Assembly (NCBI GenBank): GCA_910584735.1
Contig: CAJUBM010000080.1
Location: 1-13,137, forward strand
DNA: 13,137 nt
Direction of reading: 5' to 3'
DNA from: an uncultured Muribaculaceae bacterium
GTDB lineage: Bacteria > Bacteroidota > Bacteroidia > Bacteroidales > Muribaculaceae
Shown here: one piece after another, positions 1-7,054 of the stretch
Numbering within the stretch: position 1 is the stretch's first letter
Layout: the number at the start of each line of letters is the position of its first letter
Position numbers and translations under genes: made by a program
The notes under the pieces: model-generated
The model's input: the letters and a program-made list of their open reading frames with translations, nothing else
Databases searched by the model: none
What the model was told of the DNA's origin: nothing

Positions 1-139
1 CTGCGCCTCTTCGGGTGGCCTGCCGTCCCGGAGGTCCGGCGCCACTATAAAGTTATCTCGGATAAGGTTTTTCGTTGGAAGAGAAGTTTATCCGAATTAT
101 GACAAATTTACTCTTTAGTTTTTTTGATTTTTGACTGGG
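1..139. other. left-edge region without an assignable gene
   Basis: A GC-rich inverted repeat (GTGGC 15-19 with GCCAC 41-45, and GCCG 22-25 with CGGC 37-40) is followed by an 8-base-pair inverted repeat (TCGGATAA 58-65 with TTATCCGA 88-95) and a T-rich stretch on the plus strand (about 113-132). One plus-strand frame is open from the edge to a TGA at 100-102, which could be the tail of a converging gene, but 33 residues are too few to judge. It could also be the start of an RNA on the minus strand. Confidence 0.3.
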
Positions 140-850
140 TTAGTCGTTGAGATAGTAGACCACGCTGGAAACTACGCGCACTTTTTTGAGGTAGGGGGTG
201 GAGGAAGAGAGGTCTTCGATGGAGAACTGGCCCTGTGAGGCCGATTTCATCTTCCCTATCTTCGAGTCTGAGTCGGTGGCGAATTTCTGCGCGGCCTCGC
301 GTGCTGCCTTGGTGGCATCGGCAATCATCTGAGGTTTTATGGAGTTGAGGGCGCGGAATTCGTAGTTGATATATGAATTGGAGAACGGCACGCCCTCTTT
401 GAGCAGTTCCGACTGGCGGTTGAGCAGTTCGCGCACTTTCTTTACGTTGGTTGTGGCAACGGTCACGTTGCAGTCAAGGGAGTATTTGTATTGGAACGAC
501 GAGGAGCTATACTGGTTGGCCGTGGCGTTGTATGTGTCGGGAGGGTTTATCGATATGTCCTCTTTGGCTATACCGTTTGAGGTGAGGAAGTTTACGATGA
601 TATTGTTGTTCGTTGTCACCTGGTCGTAGAGGCTCAGCAGGTTGTCTCCCGCAACGCGGAACTGTATGGGCCAGGTCACGTAGTCGGCCTCTACGGTACG
701 TTCGGCCAGGCCGCGTACCGACACCGTGCGGTCGCGGAACGCGATGTTGTCGATTCCGGCCTTTATAAATACGCCGAGGAAGAATATGCCGGCGGCGATG
801 AGCAGCGCCGACAGCAATGGGATGATTTTTTTCATTTTCTCCATATCCAT
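140..850 (-). CDS. SIMPL domain (DUF541) membrane-anchored protein
   Basis: This 236-residue protein has one N-terminal hydrophobic segment (about 9-30), which is an uncleaved anchor or signal, followed by a SIMPL/DUF541 domain (about 41-234). Typical family features are VSVRGLAERTVEADYVTW near the start, the paired alpha/beta repeats, the AREAAQKFA helix and the terminal VRVVSSVVYYL strand. The family (BP26/OMP28-like, signalling molecule that associates with mouse pelle-like kinase) occurs widely in bacterial envelopes, and its molecular role is poorly defined. Met1, Met3 or Met6 could be the start, and Met6 (MKKIIPLL) would give the most conventional leader. It lies 99 bases beyond the GH128-like gene and past a terminator-like hairpin, so I infer it is a separate housekeeping-type gene and not part of glycan use. 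Confidence 0.9.
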   Translation of the reverse strand: MDMEKMKKIIPLLSALLIAAGIFFLGVFIKAGIDNIAFRDRTVSVRGLAERTVEADYVTWPIQFRVAGDNLLSLYDQVTTNNNIIVNFLTSNGIAKEDISINPPDTYNATANQYSSSSFQYKYSLDCNVTVATTNVKKVRELLNRQSELLKEGVPFSNSYINYEFRALNSIKPQMIADATKAAREAAQKFATDSDSKIGKMKSASQGQFSIEDLSSSTPYLKKVRVVSSVVYYLND

Positions 851-890
851 TGTTAATTAAAAGTGAGTTGTCGTATGGAGATAAGACAAT

Positions 891-921
891 GCAACCGTGG
901 CTAAAGTTTAACCACGGTTGC
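891..921 (-). terminator. probable terminator hairpin at the end of the PUL enzyme block
   Basis: A perfect 10-base-pair inverted repeat (GCAACCGTGG at 891-900 and CCACGGTTGC at 912-921) encloses an A/T-rich 11-base loop that can itself pair TAAA with TTTA. It begins 29 bases past the stop of the GH128-like gene. On the minus strand it is followed by ATTGTCTTAT, a modestly U-rich tail rather than a classic run. It would separate the PUL transcript from the SIMPL gene. Confidence 0.65.
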
Positions 922-949
922 TGAAGAAAACAGTTTTTCTCAAAAGTCC

Positions 950-2452
950 TTATCTCACGACAAGTTTTTTCCCATCTACAATGTATATGCCTGCTGGGAG
1001 GCCTTCGGTGGCATCCTCGGCAGCTACGCCGGAACGTACGATACGGCCTGCTATGTCATAGACATCCGGCGCGGTGGCGGTTGTCCCATTATCGTCTGCC
1101 GTAACATTCTCTATACCGGCAGTAAGGTCGAGCTTTACCCCGGCGATACGCATCCCCGAGGGGAGGCCGGCACCCTTTACGCGCAATGTCTGCCGGCCGG
1201 CCGTTAGTGCGCAGGGAAGATAGTATTCGCGATAGATGTTGTCATCATTGGGGAGTGTGAATTTCCTTACGGGACAGAGTTCCTTCCCTTCCGAGCCGTC
1301 GGCATTGAGAAGTACCAGCGACAGTTCGGGGTCAAAACGGGTGGGTTCGCCGTAGCCTGATGCAAGGAGGGTGAGGGTATAGTCATCGGTGGAGGGTACG
1401 TCAAACTGGTAGTCTATAATCGCTCCGTTTGAGATGTTCGTGAGTTCGATGGGTTTTGAAATCTCGGTACAGGTTGATTTCCCCATCGCCACGTTCTCAT
1501 GGTCGGCTGCATCTACGGCGTTATATAATGTGCCGTCGGCATTGAAATAGACATCGGGGTCGTAGGTGCTCATATAGGCATAGACGTAGCCGCGTTCGTT
1601 GGGTACGAAACGTGTCTTTGTCTTTCCGTTCTCATCTTTATAGCGTTCCAGTTCCAAAAGGAAGTAGTTGGGACATCTATGGTCTGAACCTGCACTGAAA
1701 TGCTTCTTTTCGTGTGCCTGGAACCAGGCATAACGGTAGATATAATCGGTTTTCTCGCACCACTTCACCATCGTTATCATGGAATTCATCTGCTGCTCGG
1801 GAGATACATAGACCGACCCCGCACCTCCGGGCCAATAGCAGAATTCGGTGAGCCATAGAGGCTTGTGGAATTCTTCCCACATACGTGTGGCCGTATCGGT
1901 GATGTTGGCCATGCCTCCGTAGGCATGGAAAGCGATATAGTCCACGGCATCAATGCCCACTAATTTTATGAACTCGCGCATCCATTTAACCGGGTCGGAC
2001 CATTCGGCCCATGCAGAGTTGTTCGTGGCAGGGCTTACGATTTTAAGTCCCAATTCATTACAGATGGCCTGTACGCGAGGCCAGTCCTTGGCGGCCTCCT
2101 CAGGGGTCATTTCAGCCTGGTCGTGGAAATTGGGCTCGTTGTAGCCCAGGAAATATTTTGTCTGGGGATGGGCCTTCACATATTGGCGCACACGATCTTC
2201 GCTCCAGTTCTCGTTCCAGGCCATGGGGCAGAAGTCCCAGTCGTCATTGTTTATAACTTCGTTGTTCGTTCCGGCATTTGGGGTGTTGGCCCAGTTGTAG
2301 AACCATGTAGTGCCCGGGGCGAGGGCATCCATCTCGGCTCGGTTGGAAAAGGAGCCTTCCGCCAGTCCGCGTTTGTAGGAACGCTGCGCGGTGGCACCGC
2401 AGGCAAGCGTCAGGGCCGCGCAGGCAAGGATGAGTTGTTTATGCATATTCAT
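950..2452 (-). CDS. GH128-like endo-beta-1,3-glucanase with beta-sandwich and C-terminal sorting-like tail
   Basis: This 500-residue secreted enzyme resembles the glycosyl hydrolase catalytic core family (Glyco_hydro_cc, GH128), whose characterised members cut beta-1,3-glucan. Catalytic-domain signatures are WFYNWANTPN (50-59), FCPMAW (74-79), FLGYNEPNFHDQAEMTPEEA (101-120, E106 the predicted acid/base), IVSPATN, DYIAFHAYG (171-179) and PLWLTEFCYWPGG (198-210, E203 the predicted nucleophile). Residues about 318-443 look like a carbohydrate-binding-type beta-sandwich. Residues 446-500 look like a type IX-type tail (VYDIAGRIV, LPAGIYIVDGKKLV). The N-terminus is a signal peptide. A cysteine at residue 18 follows LTLA, but Thr at the -3 position makes a lipobox doubtful, and cleavage after ATAQ is more likely. 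Translation could also start at Met3. It is the last gene of the enzyme block. Family call is strong by motif, but exact specificity is not provable here. Confidence 0.87.
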   Translation of the reverse strand: MNMHKQLILACAALTLACGATAQRSYKRGLAEGSFSNRAEMDALAPGTTWFYNWANTPNAGTNNEVINNDDWDFCPMAWNENWSEDRVRQYVKAHPQTKYFLGYNEPNFHDQAEMTPEEAAKDWPRVQAICNELGLKIVSPATNNSAWAEWSDPVKWMREFIKLVGIDAVDYIAFHAYGGMANITDTATRMWEEFHKPLWLTEFCYWPGGAGSVYVSPEQQMNSMITMVKWCEKTDYIYRYAWFQAHEKKHFSAGSDHRCPNYFLLELERYKDENGKTKTRFVPNERGYVYAYMSTYDPDVYFNADGTLYNAVDAADHENVAMGKSTCTEISKPIELTNISNGAIIDYQFDVPSTDDYTLTLLASGYGEPTRFDPELSLVLLNADGSEGKELCPVRKFTLPNDDNIYREYYLPCALTAGRQTLRVKGAGLPSGMRIAGVKLDLTAGIENVTADDNGTTATAPDVYDIAGRIVRSGVAAEDATEGLPAGIYIVDGKKLVVR

Positions 2453-2477
2453 TTCGATATTCGATAATATTCATGTT

Positions 2478-4760
2478 TTATTCAGTTACCGAGAATGTGA
2501 CGGGTGTGCCTGAGGCGGCGTCCGGGCTGACCCACAGGTTGAAGTCGCCGGGTTCTACCTCCGTGCGGTTGTTTATGGTGTAGAAGGCGAGTGCGGAGGC
2601 GGGCAGTGTGAAAGTGACATCGCGGGTCTCTCCGGGGGCGAGGGTCGCTTTCTCGAATCCTTTGAGTTCGCGCACGGGACGGGCGCGTGAGCCAACGAGG
2701 TCACGTACGTATAGCTGTACGACCTCGGCGCCTTCGCGCTTGCCGGTGTTGGTTACCGGGCATGTGACGGTTATCGAGCCGTCAGCCGTCATACGGTCGG
2801 AAGAGAGGGTGGGGGAGCCGTAGCTGAAGTTGGTATAGCTCAGTCCGAAGCCGAAGGGGAAGGCCGGGCGGTCGCCTGCATCTATATAATATGAGTCGCA
2901 TCCGGTAGAGGTCTGGGCGGCTTCGAGAGGTATGTCGTTTATCAGCACTTCGTTGGCCTCGTTGTGGGGGCGCCCGGTGGCTTTTCGGGCGTAGTAGAGG
3001 GGCATCTGTCCTACCATCTTTGCCATGGATACGGGAAGTTTTCCCGAAGGGTTGACTTTGCCTGTGAGCAGGTTGGCGATTGCCGGCCCACCCATGGTTC
3101 CGGGATGGAAGTTATAGAGCGTGGCATCGGTAAGGGCCACTTCGTCGGCTATTGTCATAGGTCGCCCGGTCATTACTACGGTCACCACAGGTTTGCCGGT
3201 AGCCTTAAGCTGTCGCAACATGTCGCTCTGTGCACCCGGAAGGGATATGTCGGCACGGGAGTGGGCCTCGCCGGACAATACGGCCTCTTCTCCTACGAAG
3301 CAGATGATTACATCGGCCTTCTCTGCTGCGGCCACGGCGCGGGAGATGCCTTCAGCCGATGTGTCGCGTGAGAAGGTCAGCCCCGGCTCGTAGATTACGT
3401 TGTTGCCGAATATCTCGCGAAGCGATGTGAGCGGCGTCACGGTGTGGGCTTTTTCCATGTCGAAGCACCATGTTCCGTTTTGGTCGTGTTGCGCATCGGC
3501 CATGGGGCCTGTGACAAGAATCTTTCTGCCGTCAGCGGCTACGGGGAGTATGCCGTTGTTTTTCAGGAGAATGGCTGATTCTTCAGCGGCGCGGCGCGCT
3601 GCGTCAAGATTTGCCGGAGTATAGAAGCGGTTGGCGGTCTTGAGATCCACGTAGGGATTCTCGAACAGTCCAAGGCGGAATTTCAGACGAAGCACGTTGC
3701 GCACCATCGCGTCAATATCTTCCATAGTCACCTGCCCGCTTTCAACGAGGGCTTTCAGTTCGTTGTCATAGAGATGGTTCTCCATATCCATGTCTACTCC
3801 GGCGAGGGCGCCCAAGAGGGCGGCGTCTTTGGCGTCCTTGGCAAAGCCGTGGGGTATCATCTGGTTCATAGAACCCCAGTCGGAAACCATCAGTCCGTCC
3901 CAGCCCCATTGGTCGCGCAGGATGTCGCGCAGCAGACGGCGGTTGCCGGAAGAGGGTATGCCGTCGATGTCGTTGAACGAGCACATGAACGTGGCGGCTC
4001 CGGCATCGGCCCCGGCTTTGAACGGGGGCAGGACTACGTCATAAAGCAGTCCGTCGTTAATCCAGGTGGTATTGTAGTCGCGTCCTCCCTCGGCGAATCC
4101 ATAGCCGGCGAAATGTTTCACGCAGGCCGCCATGGTGTTGGTGCGCGTAAGGTCGTCACCCTGGTAGCCTTCCACGGCAGCCACGCCCATCACGGAGGTA
4201 AGGTAGGGGTCTTCGCCATAACCTTCGGCGATGCGTCCCCAGCGGGCATCGCGGGCAATATCGACCATCGGCGAGAAAGTCCATCGTATGCCGGCCGAGG
4301 AAGCCTCGTCGGCCGATACGCGTGAGCCTTCGCGCACCACATCCGGGTTCCAGCTTGCTGCCTGTCCCAGAGGGATGGGGAATATGGTCTTGAAGCCGTG
4401 TATCACATCGCGGGCGAATACCAAAGGTATGCCCAGGCGTGAATTCTCGACTGCCTCGTATTGCAGCTTGTTGACGGTTTCGGGATCGATTTCGTTCAGT
4501 AGCGAGCCGACTTTTCCGGCCTTTATGGCTCCGGCCCGGTCGGGGTTATAGCCGGTGCCGGTATACTGGACCAACTGTCCGATTTTTTCATCAAGCGTCA
4601 TTAGTTTGATGAGTGAGTCGACACGTTGCTCTACCGGAAGTCCGACCGTTGCAGAGGCTATGGATTTGCGGACTTTTGGAGCTTTTTTCTTGGGTGCGGC
4701 TCCGGCGCCTACCGCGAGGAGCGATGTTACCGCGAGGGCTATTATCTTATTTATATTCAT
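2478..4760 (-). CDS. GH3 family beta-glucosidase (BglX-like)
   Basis: This 760-residue exo-acting beta-glucosidase probably releases glucose from beta-linked gluco-oligosaccharides in the periplasm, the last step of the locus. It has a signal peptide (about 1-21, AGA/A region) followed by a lysine-rich stretch. The N-terminal TIM-barrel domain (about 40-370) contains GRIAEGYGEDPYL (175-187), the substrate-binding KHF (215-217) and the nucleophile motif VSDW, with D294 as predicted nucleophile. The alpha/beta sandwich domain (about 395-600) carries SGEAHSR, in which E498 aligns with the acid/base proposed for BglX-type enzymes. A fibronectin type III-like domain follows (about 665-735), with GAEVVQLYVRD and PVRELKGFEK. 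Length and domain order are normal. The start overlaps the preceding GH16 stop by 4 bases, and the GH128-like gene follows after 25 bases. Family is certain. Linkage preference is unknown. Confidence 0.96.
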   Translation of the reverse strand: MNINKIIALAVTSLLAVGAGAAPKKKAPKVRKSIASATVGLPVEQRVDSLIKLMTLDEKIGQLVQYTGTGYNPDRAGAIKAGKVGSLLNEIDPETVNKLQYEAVENSRLGIPLVFARDVIHGFKTIFPIPLGQAASWNPDVVREGSRVSADEASSAGIRWTFSPMVDIARDARWGRIAEGYGEDPYLTSVMGVAAVEGYQGDDLTRTNTMAACVKHFAGYGFAEGGRDYNTTWINDGLLYDVVLPPFKAGADAGAATFMCSFNDIDGIPSSGNRRLLRDILRDQWGWDGLMVSDWGSMNQMIPHGFAKDAKDAALLGALAGVDMDMENHLYDNELKALVESGQVTMEDIDAMVRNVLRLKFRLGLFENPYVDLKTANRFYTPANLDAARRAAEESAILLKNNGILPVAADGRKILVTGPMADAQHDQNGTWCFDMEKAHTVTPLTSLREIFGNNVIYEPGLTFSRDTSAEGISRAVAAAEKADVIICFVGEEAVLSGEAHSRADISLPGAQSDMLRQLKATGKPVVTVVMTGRPMTIADEVALTDATLYNFHPGTMGGPAIANLLTGKVNPSGKLPVSMAKMVGQMPLYYARKATGRPHNEANEVLINDIPLEAAQTSTGCDSYYIDAGDRPAFPFGFGLSYTNFSYGSPTLSSDRMTADGSITVTCPVTNTGKREGAEVVQLYVRDLVGSRARPVRELKGFEKATLAPGETRDVTFTLPASALAFYTINNRTEVEPGDFNLWVSPDAASGTPVTFSVTE

Positions 4761-5641
4761 TTTTCTAAGTTAGAGAGGTCACGTGAGGGCTGGTACAGGC
4801 GTACATAGTCGATTTCCATACGGGCTTCGGGACGCTCTGCGGAGAGGGCTGTTATCTCCTCGGGGTTAAGGATTCCGGGGAACTGGCCGCCTACGGCCAG
4901 GTTCAGCAGTATGAAGTTCGGCTTGTGGAAATAATATCCCGGAGCTTCGGGGTTGTCGCGATCCGATATGTCCTGTACGAGATAGGGTTCGGTCTCGGAG
5001 TCAACGAACATCTCTATCCGTTCCGGCGTCCAGCGCAGTGTATAGCGGTGGAACTTGCCGTCCTGTAGCGATGAGGTATGGCGCCGCACTCCTACGTGCT
5101 GTCGGTGTGCGTCCGTGGCCGTCCCCCAGTGGAGGGCGCCGTTGAAGAGACGTGCCGGAATCTGTTCGGCCATACCGTCGGCATGTCCCATTTCCAGTAT
5201 GTCCGTCTCTCCGCAGCGCGGCCACCCCTCACTGGTAATATCGTCACCCATGGCCCAGAATGCCGGCCAAAGACCGCCGTCCGTAAGGGGCAGACGTATG
5301 GAAGCCTCCAGGATACCGTAGGTGAATGTCATTTTGCCGTTGGTGTTGAGGCGCCCCGAGGTGAAAGCCTTGTCTTCATGCCTCTGGCGACGTGCCGTAA
5401 TCACCAGGCAGCTGTTTTCAAGCGATATGTTGTCGGGGGAGTCTATATAGTATTGAAGCTCGTCATTGCCGCATCCTGAGCCGTTTACCTCCACGTTCCA
5501 TACCGAACGGTCAAGGGCATCGCCCTCGAACTCGTCGCTCCACACTAATGAATAGCCGGGATAAGGGGTTTCGGCCACGGCTATGCCGTGTACGGACAAA
5601 AGCATCAGGGCGGCTGATAGCGTTGTCTTAAAATTAATCAT
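4757..5641 (-). CDS. GH16 family endo-beta-glucanase (laminarinase-like), catalytic domain only
   Basis: This is a 294-residue paralogue of the GH16 encoded just upstream, and the two share most active-site segments (GLWPAFW, GETDILEMGH, FHKPNFIL, GGQFPGI versus GGNFPGI). It has a signal peptide (about 1-23, ending AVA before Glu24), with no lipobox. The jelly-roll domain spans about 28-286, with E145, D147 and E150 in the ExDxxE strand as predicted catalytic residues. Unlike its neighbour it stops right after the domain and lacks the C-terminal sorting-like tail, so it may stay periplasmic or be released. It begins 4 bases after the upstream GH16 stop, and its TGA overlaps the GH3 start in an ATGA, which indicates translational coupling. 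The pair looks like an old tandem duplication with divided location or product range. That interpretation is inference. Confidence 0.95.
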   Translation of the reverse strand: MINFKTTLSAALMLLSVHGIAVAETPYPGYSLVWSDEFEGDALDRSVWNVEVNGSGCGNDELQYYIDSPDNISLENSCLVITARRQRHEDKAFTSGRLNTNGKMTFTYGILEASIRLPLTDGGLWPAFWAMGDDITSEGWPRCGETDILEMGHADGMAEQIPARLFNGALHWGTATDAHRQHVGVRRHTSSLQDGKFHRYTLRWTPERIEMFVDSETEPYLVQDISDRDNPEAPGYYFHKPNFILLNLAVGGQFPGILNPEEITALSAERPEARMEIDYVRLYQPSRDLSNLEK

Positions 5642-5645
5642 GGGG

Positions 5646-5789
5646 TTAATTCTTTACGATAACTTTTTCTACCTTGTTACCCTGCCGGCGGATGTAGATG
5701 CCGTTGGCGGGATTCTCTACGCGTATGCCATGCAGGTTGTAGTATTCCACAGGCGCATCGGCGTTATCAGTGGCGATATTCCCGATGCC
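5646..5789 (-). repeat. C-terminal sorting-like module, copy 2 (GH16)
   Basis: This encodes residues about 318-364 of the first GH16. The 15-base block GCCGTTGGCGGGATT recurs here at 5700-5714 and GCATCGGCGTT a little upstream, at positions equivalent to copy 1. The paralogous GH16 gene next to it lacks this module entirely. Confidence 0.6.
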
Positions 5790-6740
5790 GGCTTCCGTAT
5801 CGCCGGGAACCGCCGAGAAGAAAAATTCATCGGCATCCCCTTTCTGATAGATTTTCACATAGTTCACATACATCGAAGCTTCGTGTCCGTTGGCATCGTT
5901 CAAGGCCGTTATGGCGTTGGCATCGTATATGCCGGGGAAATTTCCTCCTATCGCGAGATTGAAGAGGATGAAGTTGGGCTTATGGAAATAGTTGCCGGCG
6001 GTTTTGTCATTGTCGGGATTCACCTCGCTTATGGCTATCTCGTAATATGGCCGTTGGTCGGGATTTTTGTCAAGATCAACGTACATGCGGATGAAATCCT
6101 TGTCCCAGATGCATGTGAAGAGATGGAACCGGCCGTCCTGGAGGGAATAATCCAAGGTTTTGTCGCGGGCATACTGGTAATGCTGGTCCCAGCGGGGGCC
6201 CCAGTGGCATGCTCCGTTGAAGAAGCGGTCGGAAGTACCCCGGTTAATGCCGTTGGAGTGTCCCATTTCGAGTATGTCTGTCTCGCCGCATGCAGGCCAT
6301 CCTACCTGGGCGTAGTCGTTGCCCATCATCCAGAAAGCGGGCCACAGGCCGTTGGCGGTGGTGGGAATCTTTATGGAGGCCTCTACTTTGCCATGGGTGA
6401 AGAATGTGAAGTCACGCGATGTAAGACGCCCTGAGGTGAAATGTTTCCCTTTGTAACTTTCGCGGCGGGCAGTCAGGATAAGGCATCCGTTGCCGTCGCC
6501 GTCGTCCCCGACATGCACGTTCTCGGGGCGGTCGGTGTAGTATTGGAGCTCGTTGTTGCCGCCGCCGTTGCCGTTCACCTCTATGTCCCAGCGGTTCTCG
6601 GTGTCGAGAGTGCCGCTGTCGAAGAGGTCTTGCCATACAAGGCGGAACCCGTTAGTCTCGCCGGACCCTGTCTGGGGTTCGGCGGCATAACTTCCGGCGC
6701 CGATAAGCATCGGAAGGGTGAGGAATATGATTTTTTTCAT
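5646..6740 (-). CDS. GH16 family endo-beta-glucanase (laminarinase-like) with C-terminal sorting-like tail
   Basis: This 364-residue secreted enzyme probably cleaves beta-1,3- or mixed beta-1,3/1,4-glucan internally with retention of configuration. It has a signal peptide (about 1-20) and a GH16 jelly-roll domain (about 31-300). Laminarinase-type features are GGGNNELQYYTDRPENV (59-75), GLWPAFWMMG (131-140) and the active-site strand GETDILEMG. In that strand E153 is the expected nucleophile, D155 the helper and E158 the acid/base. The ExDxxE spacing (with beta-bulge) is that of laminarinase-type GH16 rather than of bulge-less lichenases. Residues about 318-364 form a tail almost matching the preceding secreted protein (DNADAPVEYYNLHGIRV), suggesting shared export or attachment. 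Its stop lies 4 bases before the next GH16 start. GH16 assignment is firm, but laminarin versus mixed-linkage glucan cannot be decided from sequence. Confidence 0.95.
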   Translation of the reverse strand: MKKIIFLTLPMLIGAGSYAAEPQTGSGETNGFRLVWQDLFDSGTLDTENRWDIEVNGNGGGNNELQYYTDRPENVHVGDDGDGNGCLILTARRESYKGKHFTSGRLTSRDFTFFTHGKVEASIKIPTTANGLWPAFWMMGNDYAQVGWPACGETDILEMGHSNGINRGTSDRFFNGACHWGPRWDQHYQYARDKTLDYSLQDGRFHLFTCIWDKDFIRMYVDLDKNPDQRPYYEIAISEVNPDNDKTAGNYFHKPNFILFNLAIGGNFPGIYDANAITALNDANGHEASMYVNYVKIYQKGDADEFFFSAVPGDTEAGIGNIATDNADAPVEYYNLHGIRVENPANGIYIRRQGNKVEKVIVKN

Positions 6741-6822
6741 TTATCTAAGGAGGATGTTTTTTTGTGCTTTGGGGGAGGATAGCCGGCGGGGTGGTTTTGT
6801 CGCATTTCGTTTAAGAGATATG

Positions 6823-6874
6823 TTGACAGGGAGGGAGCCGAGGCTTGCAGTGACCTTCGGCGCCGTCCTGTCAA
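6823..6874 (-). promoter_or_regulatory. two-tier stem-loop in the GH16 leader
   Basis: An outer 8-base-pair stem (TTGACAGG 6823-6830 with CCTGTCAA 6867-6874) encloses, across a small internal loop, an inner 7-base-pair stem (6837-6843 with 6855-6861, one wobble pair) and an 11-base terminal loop. It starts about 80 bases before the GH16 start codon, and no U-run follows. The nested arrangement makes a folded RNA element more likely than chance pairing, but its function is unknown. Confidence 0.5.
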
Positions 6875-6939
6875 TCTGCGATCTAAAACCTAAAACCTTA
6901 TGAGAATTGTATTTAATTCCTTAGCCGGTGGGAGGAGAG

Positions 6940-6975
6940 GCTTAGGAGGGGCGGGCGCCGCTAAGCGGCCGCCCC
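6940..6975 (-). promoter_or_regulatory. GC-rich hairpin with a mutually exclusive alternative stem
   Basis: Stem B pairs 6948-6954 with 6969-6975 (7 base pairs) and 6958-6961 with 6965-6968 (4 base pairs) around a three-base loop, with bases 6955-6957 bulged. Stem A pairs GCTTAG (6940-6945) with CTAAGC (6961-6966). Both need bases 6961 and 6965-6966, so they cannot form together. Stem B is clearly the more stable. An attenuation-like switch is possible but unproven. Confidence 0.45.
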
Positions 6976-6982
6976 TGTGTCA

Positions 6983-7001
6983 GACGTGATGGCATCACGT
7001 C
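6983..7001 (-). promoter_or_regulatory. perfect 8-base-pair hairpin with GGC loop
   Basis: GACGTGAT (6983-6990), a three-base loop and ATCACGTC (6994-7001) are perfectly complementary. As DNA this is also a near-palindrome that could be a dimeric regulator site, and as RNA it is a compact stem-loop. The sequence alone does not choose between them. Confidence 0.55.
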
Positions 7002-7029
7002 CGGGAAATCCTTGTGGGATTAAGATGTT

Positions 7030-7045
7030 CTATAGCGGGCTATAG
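7030..7045 (-). promoter_or_regulatory. stem-loop directly after the putative glycan-binding protein gene
   Basis: CTATAG, a CGGG loop and CTATAG form a 6-base-pair hairpin whose near edge is about 10 bases beyond the stop codon at 7055-7057. It lacks a U-tract. It is the first of several stems in the spacer and could mark an mRNA 3' end or processing site. Confidence 0.5.
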
Positions 7046-7054
7046 TGTTGCGGA

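Larger units (their letters stand above)
6741..7054 (-). other. 314-base gene-free, hairpin-rich spacer between transport and enzyme blocks
   Basis: No credible coding sequence lies here. Read on the minus strand, the spacer holds a stem-loop just past the stop of the upstream gene (7045-7030), a perfect 8-base-pair hairpin (7001-6983), a GC-rich hairpin (6975-6948) with an alternative competing stem (6966-6940), a tandem AGGTTTT-type repeat (about 6900-6885), a two-tier stem-loop (6874-6823), and then an unstructured leader to the GH16 start. None of the stems is followed by a convincing U-run, so simple termination is not evident. I see no full Bacteroidetes promoter (TTTG with TAnnTTTG) either. 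Candidate functions are RNA processing, 3'-end protection of the susC-susD message, or attenuation of the enzyme block. Confidence 0.7.

Noticed and set aside
1..60. tRNA, SRP RNA or RNase P RNA fragment at the left edge
   Set aside because: The GC-rich hairpin lacks the conserved T-loop, SRP core or RNase P core sequences that I would expect, and the sequence is cut by the window edge.
2380..2452. Lipobox in the GH128-like signal peptide (Cys18)
   Set aside because: The residue three before the cysteine is threonine rather than a branched hydrophobic or leucine, and a good signal peptidase I site (ATAQ) follows.
3774..4325. 183-residue plus-strand open frame inside GH3
   Set aside because: It is antisense to the conserved catalytic domain of GH3, has low-complexity composition and no recognisable motif.
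5583..6434. 283-residue plus-strand open frame opposite the GH16 genes
   Set aside because: It runs antisense to two well-supported GH16 coding regions, matches no protein pattern, and is explained by the codon bias of GC-rich genes leaving an opposite frame open.
6718..6903. Short plus-strand frame across the structured spacer, with AAGGAGG beside an internal ATG
   Set aside because: The purine motif abuts the ATG with no spacing, this lineage rarely relies on such sites, and the 50-61 residue product looks random. The stems explain the region better.
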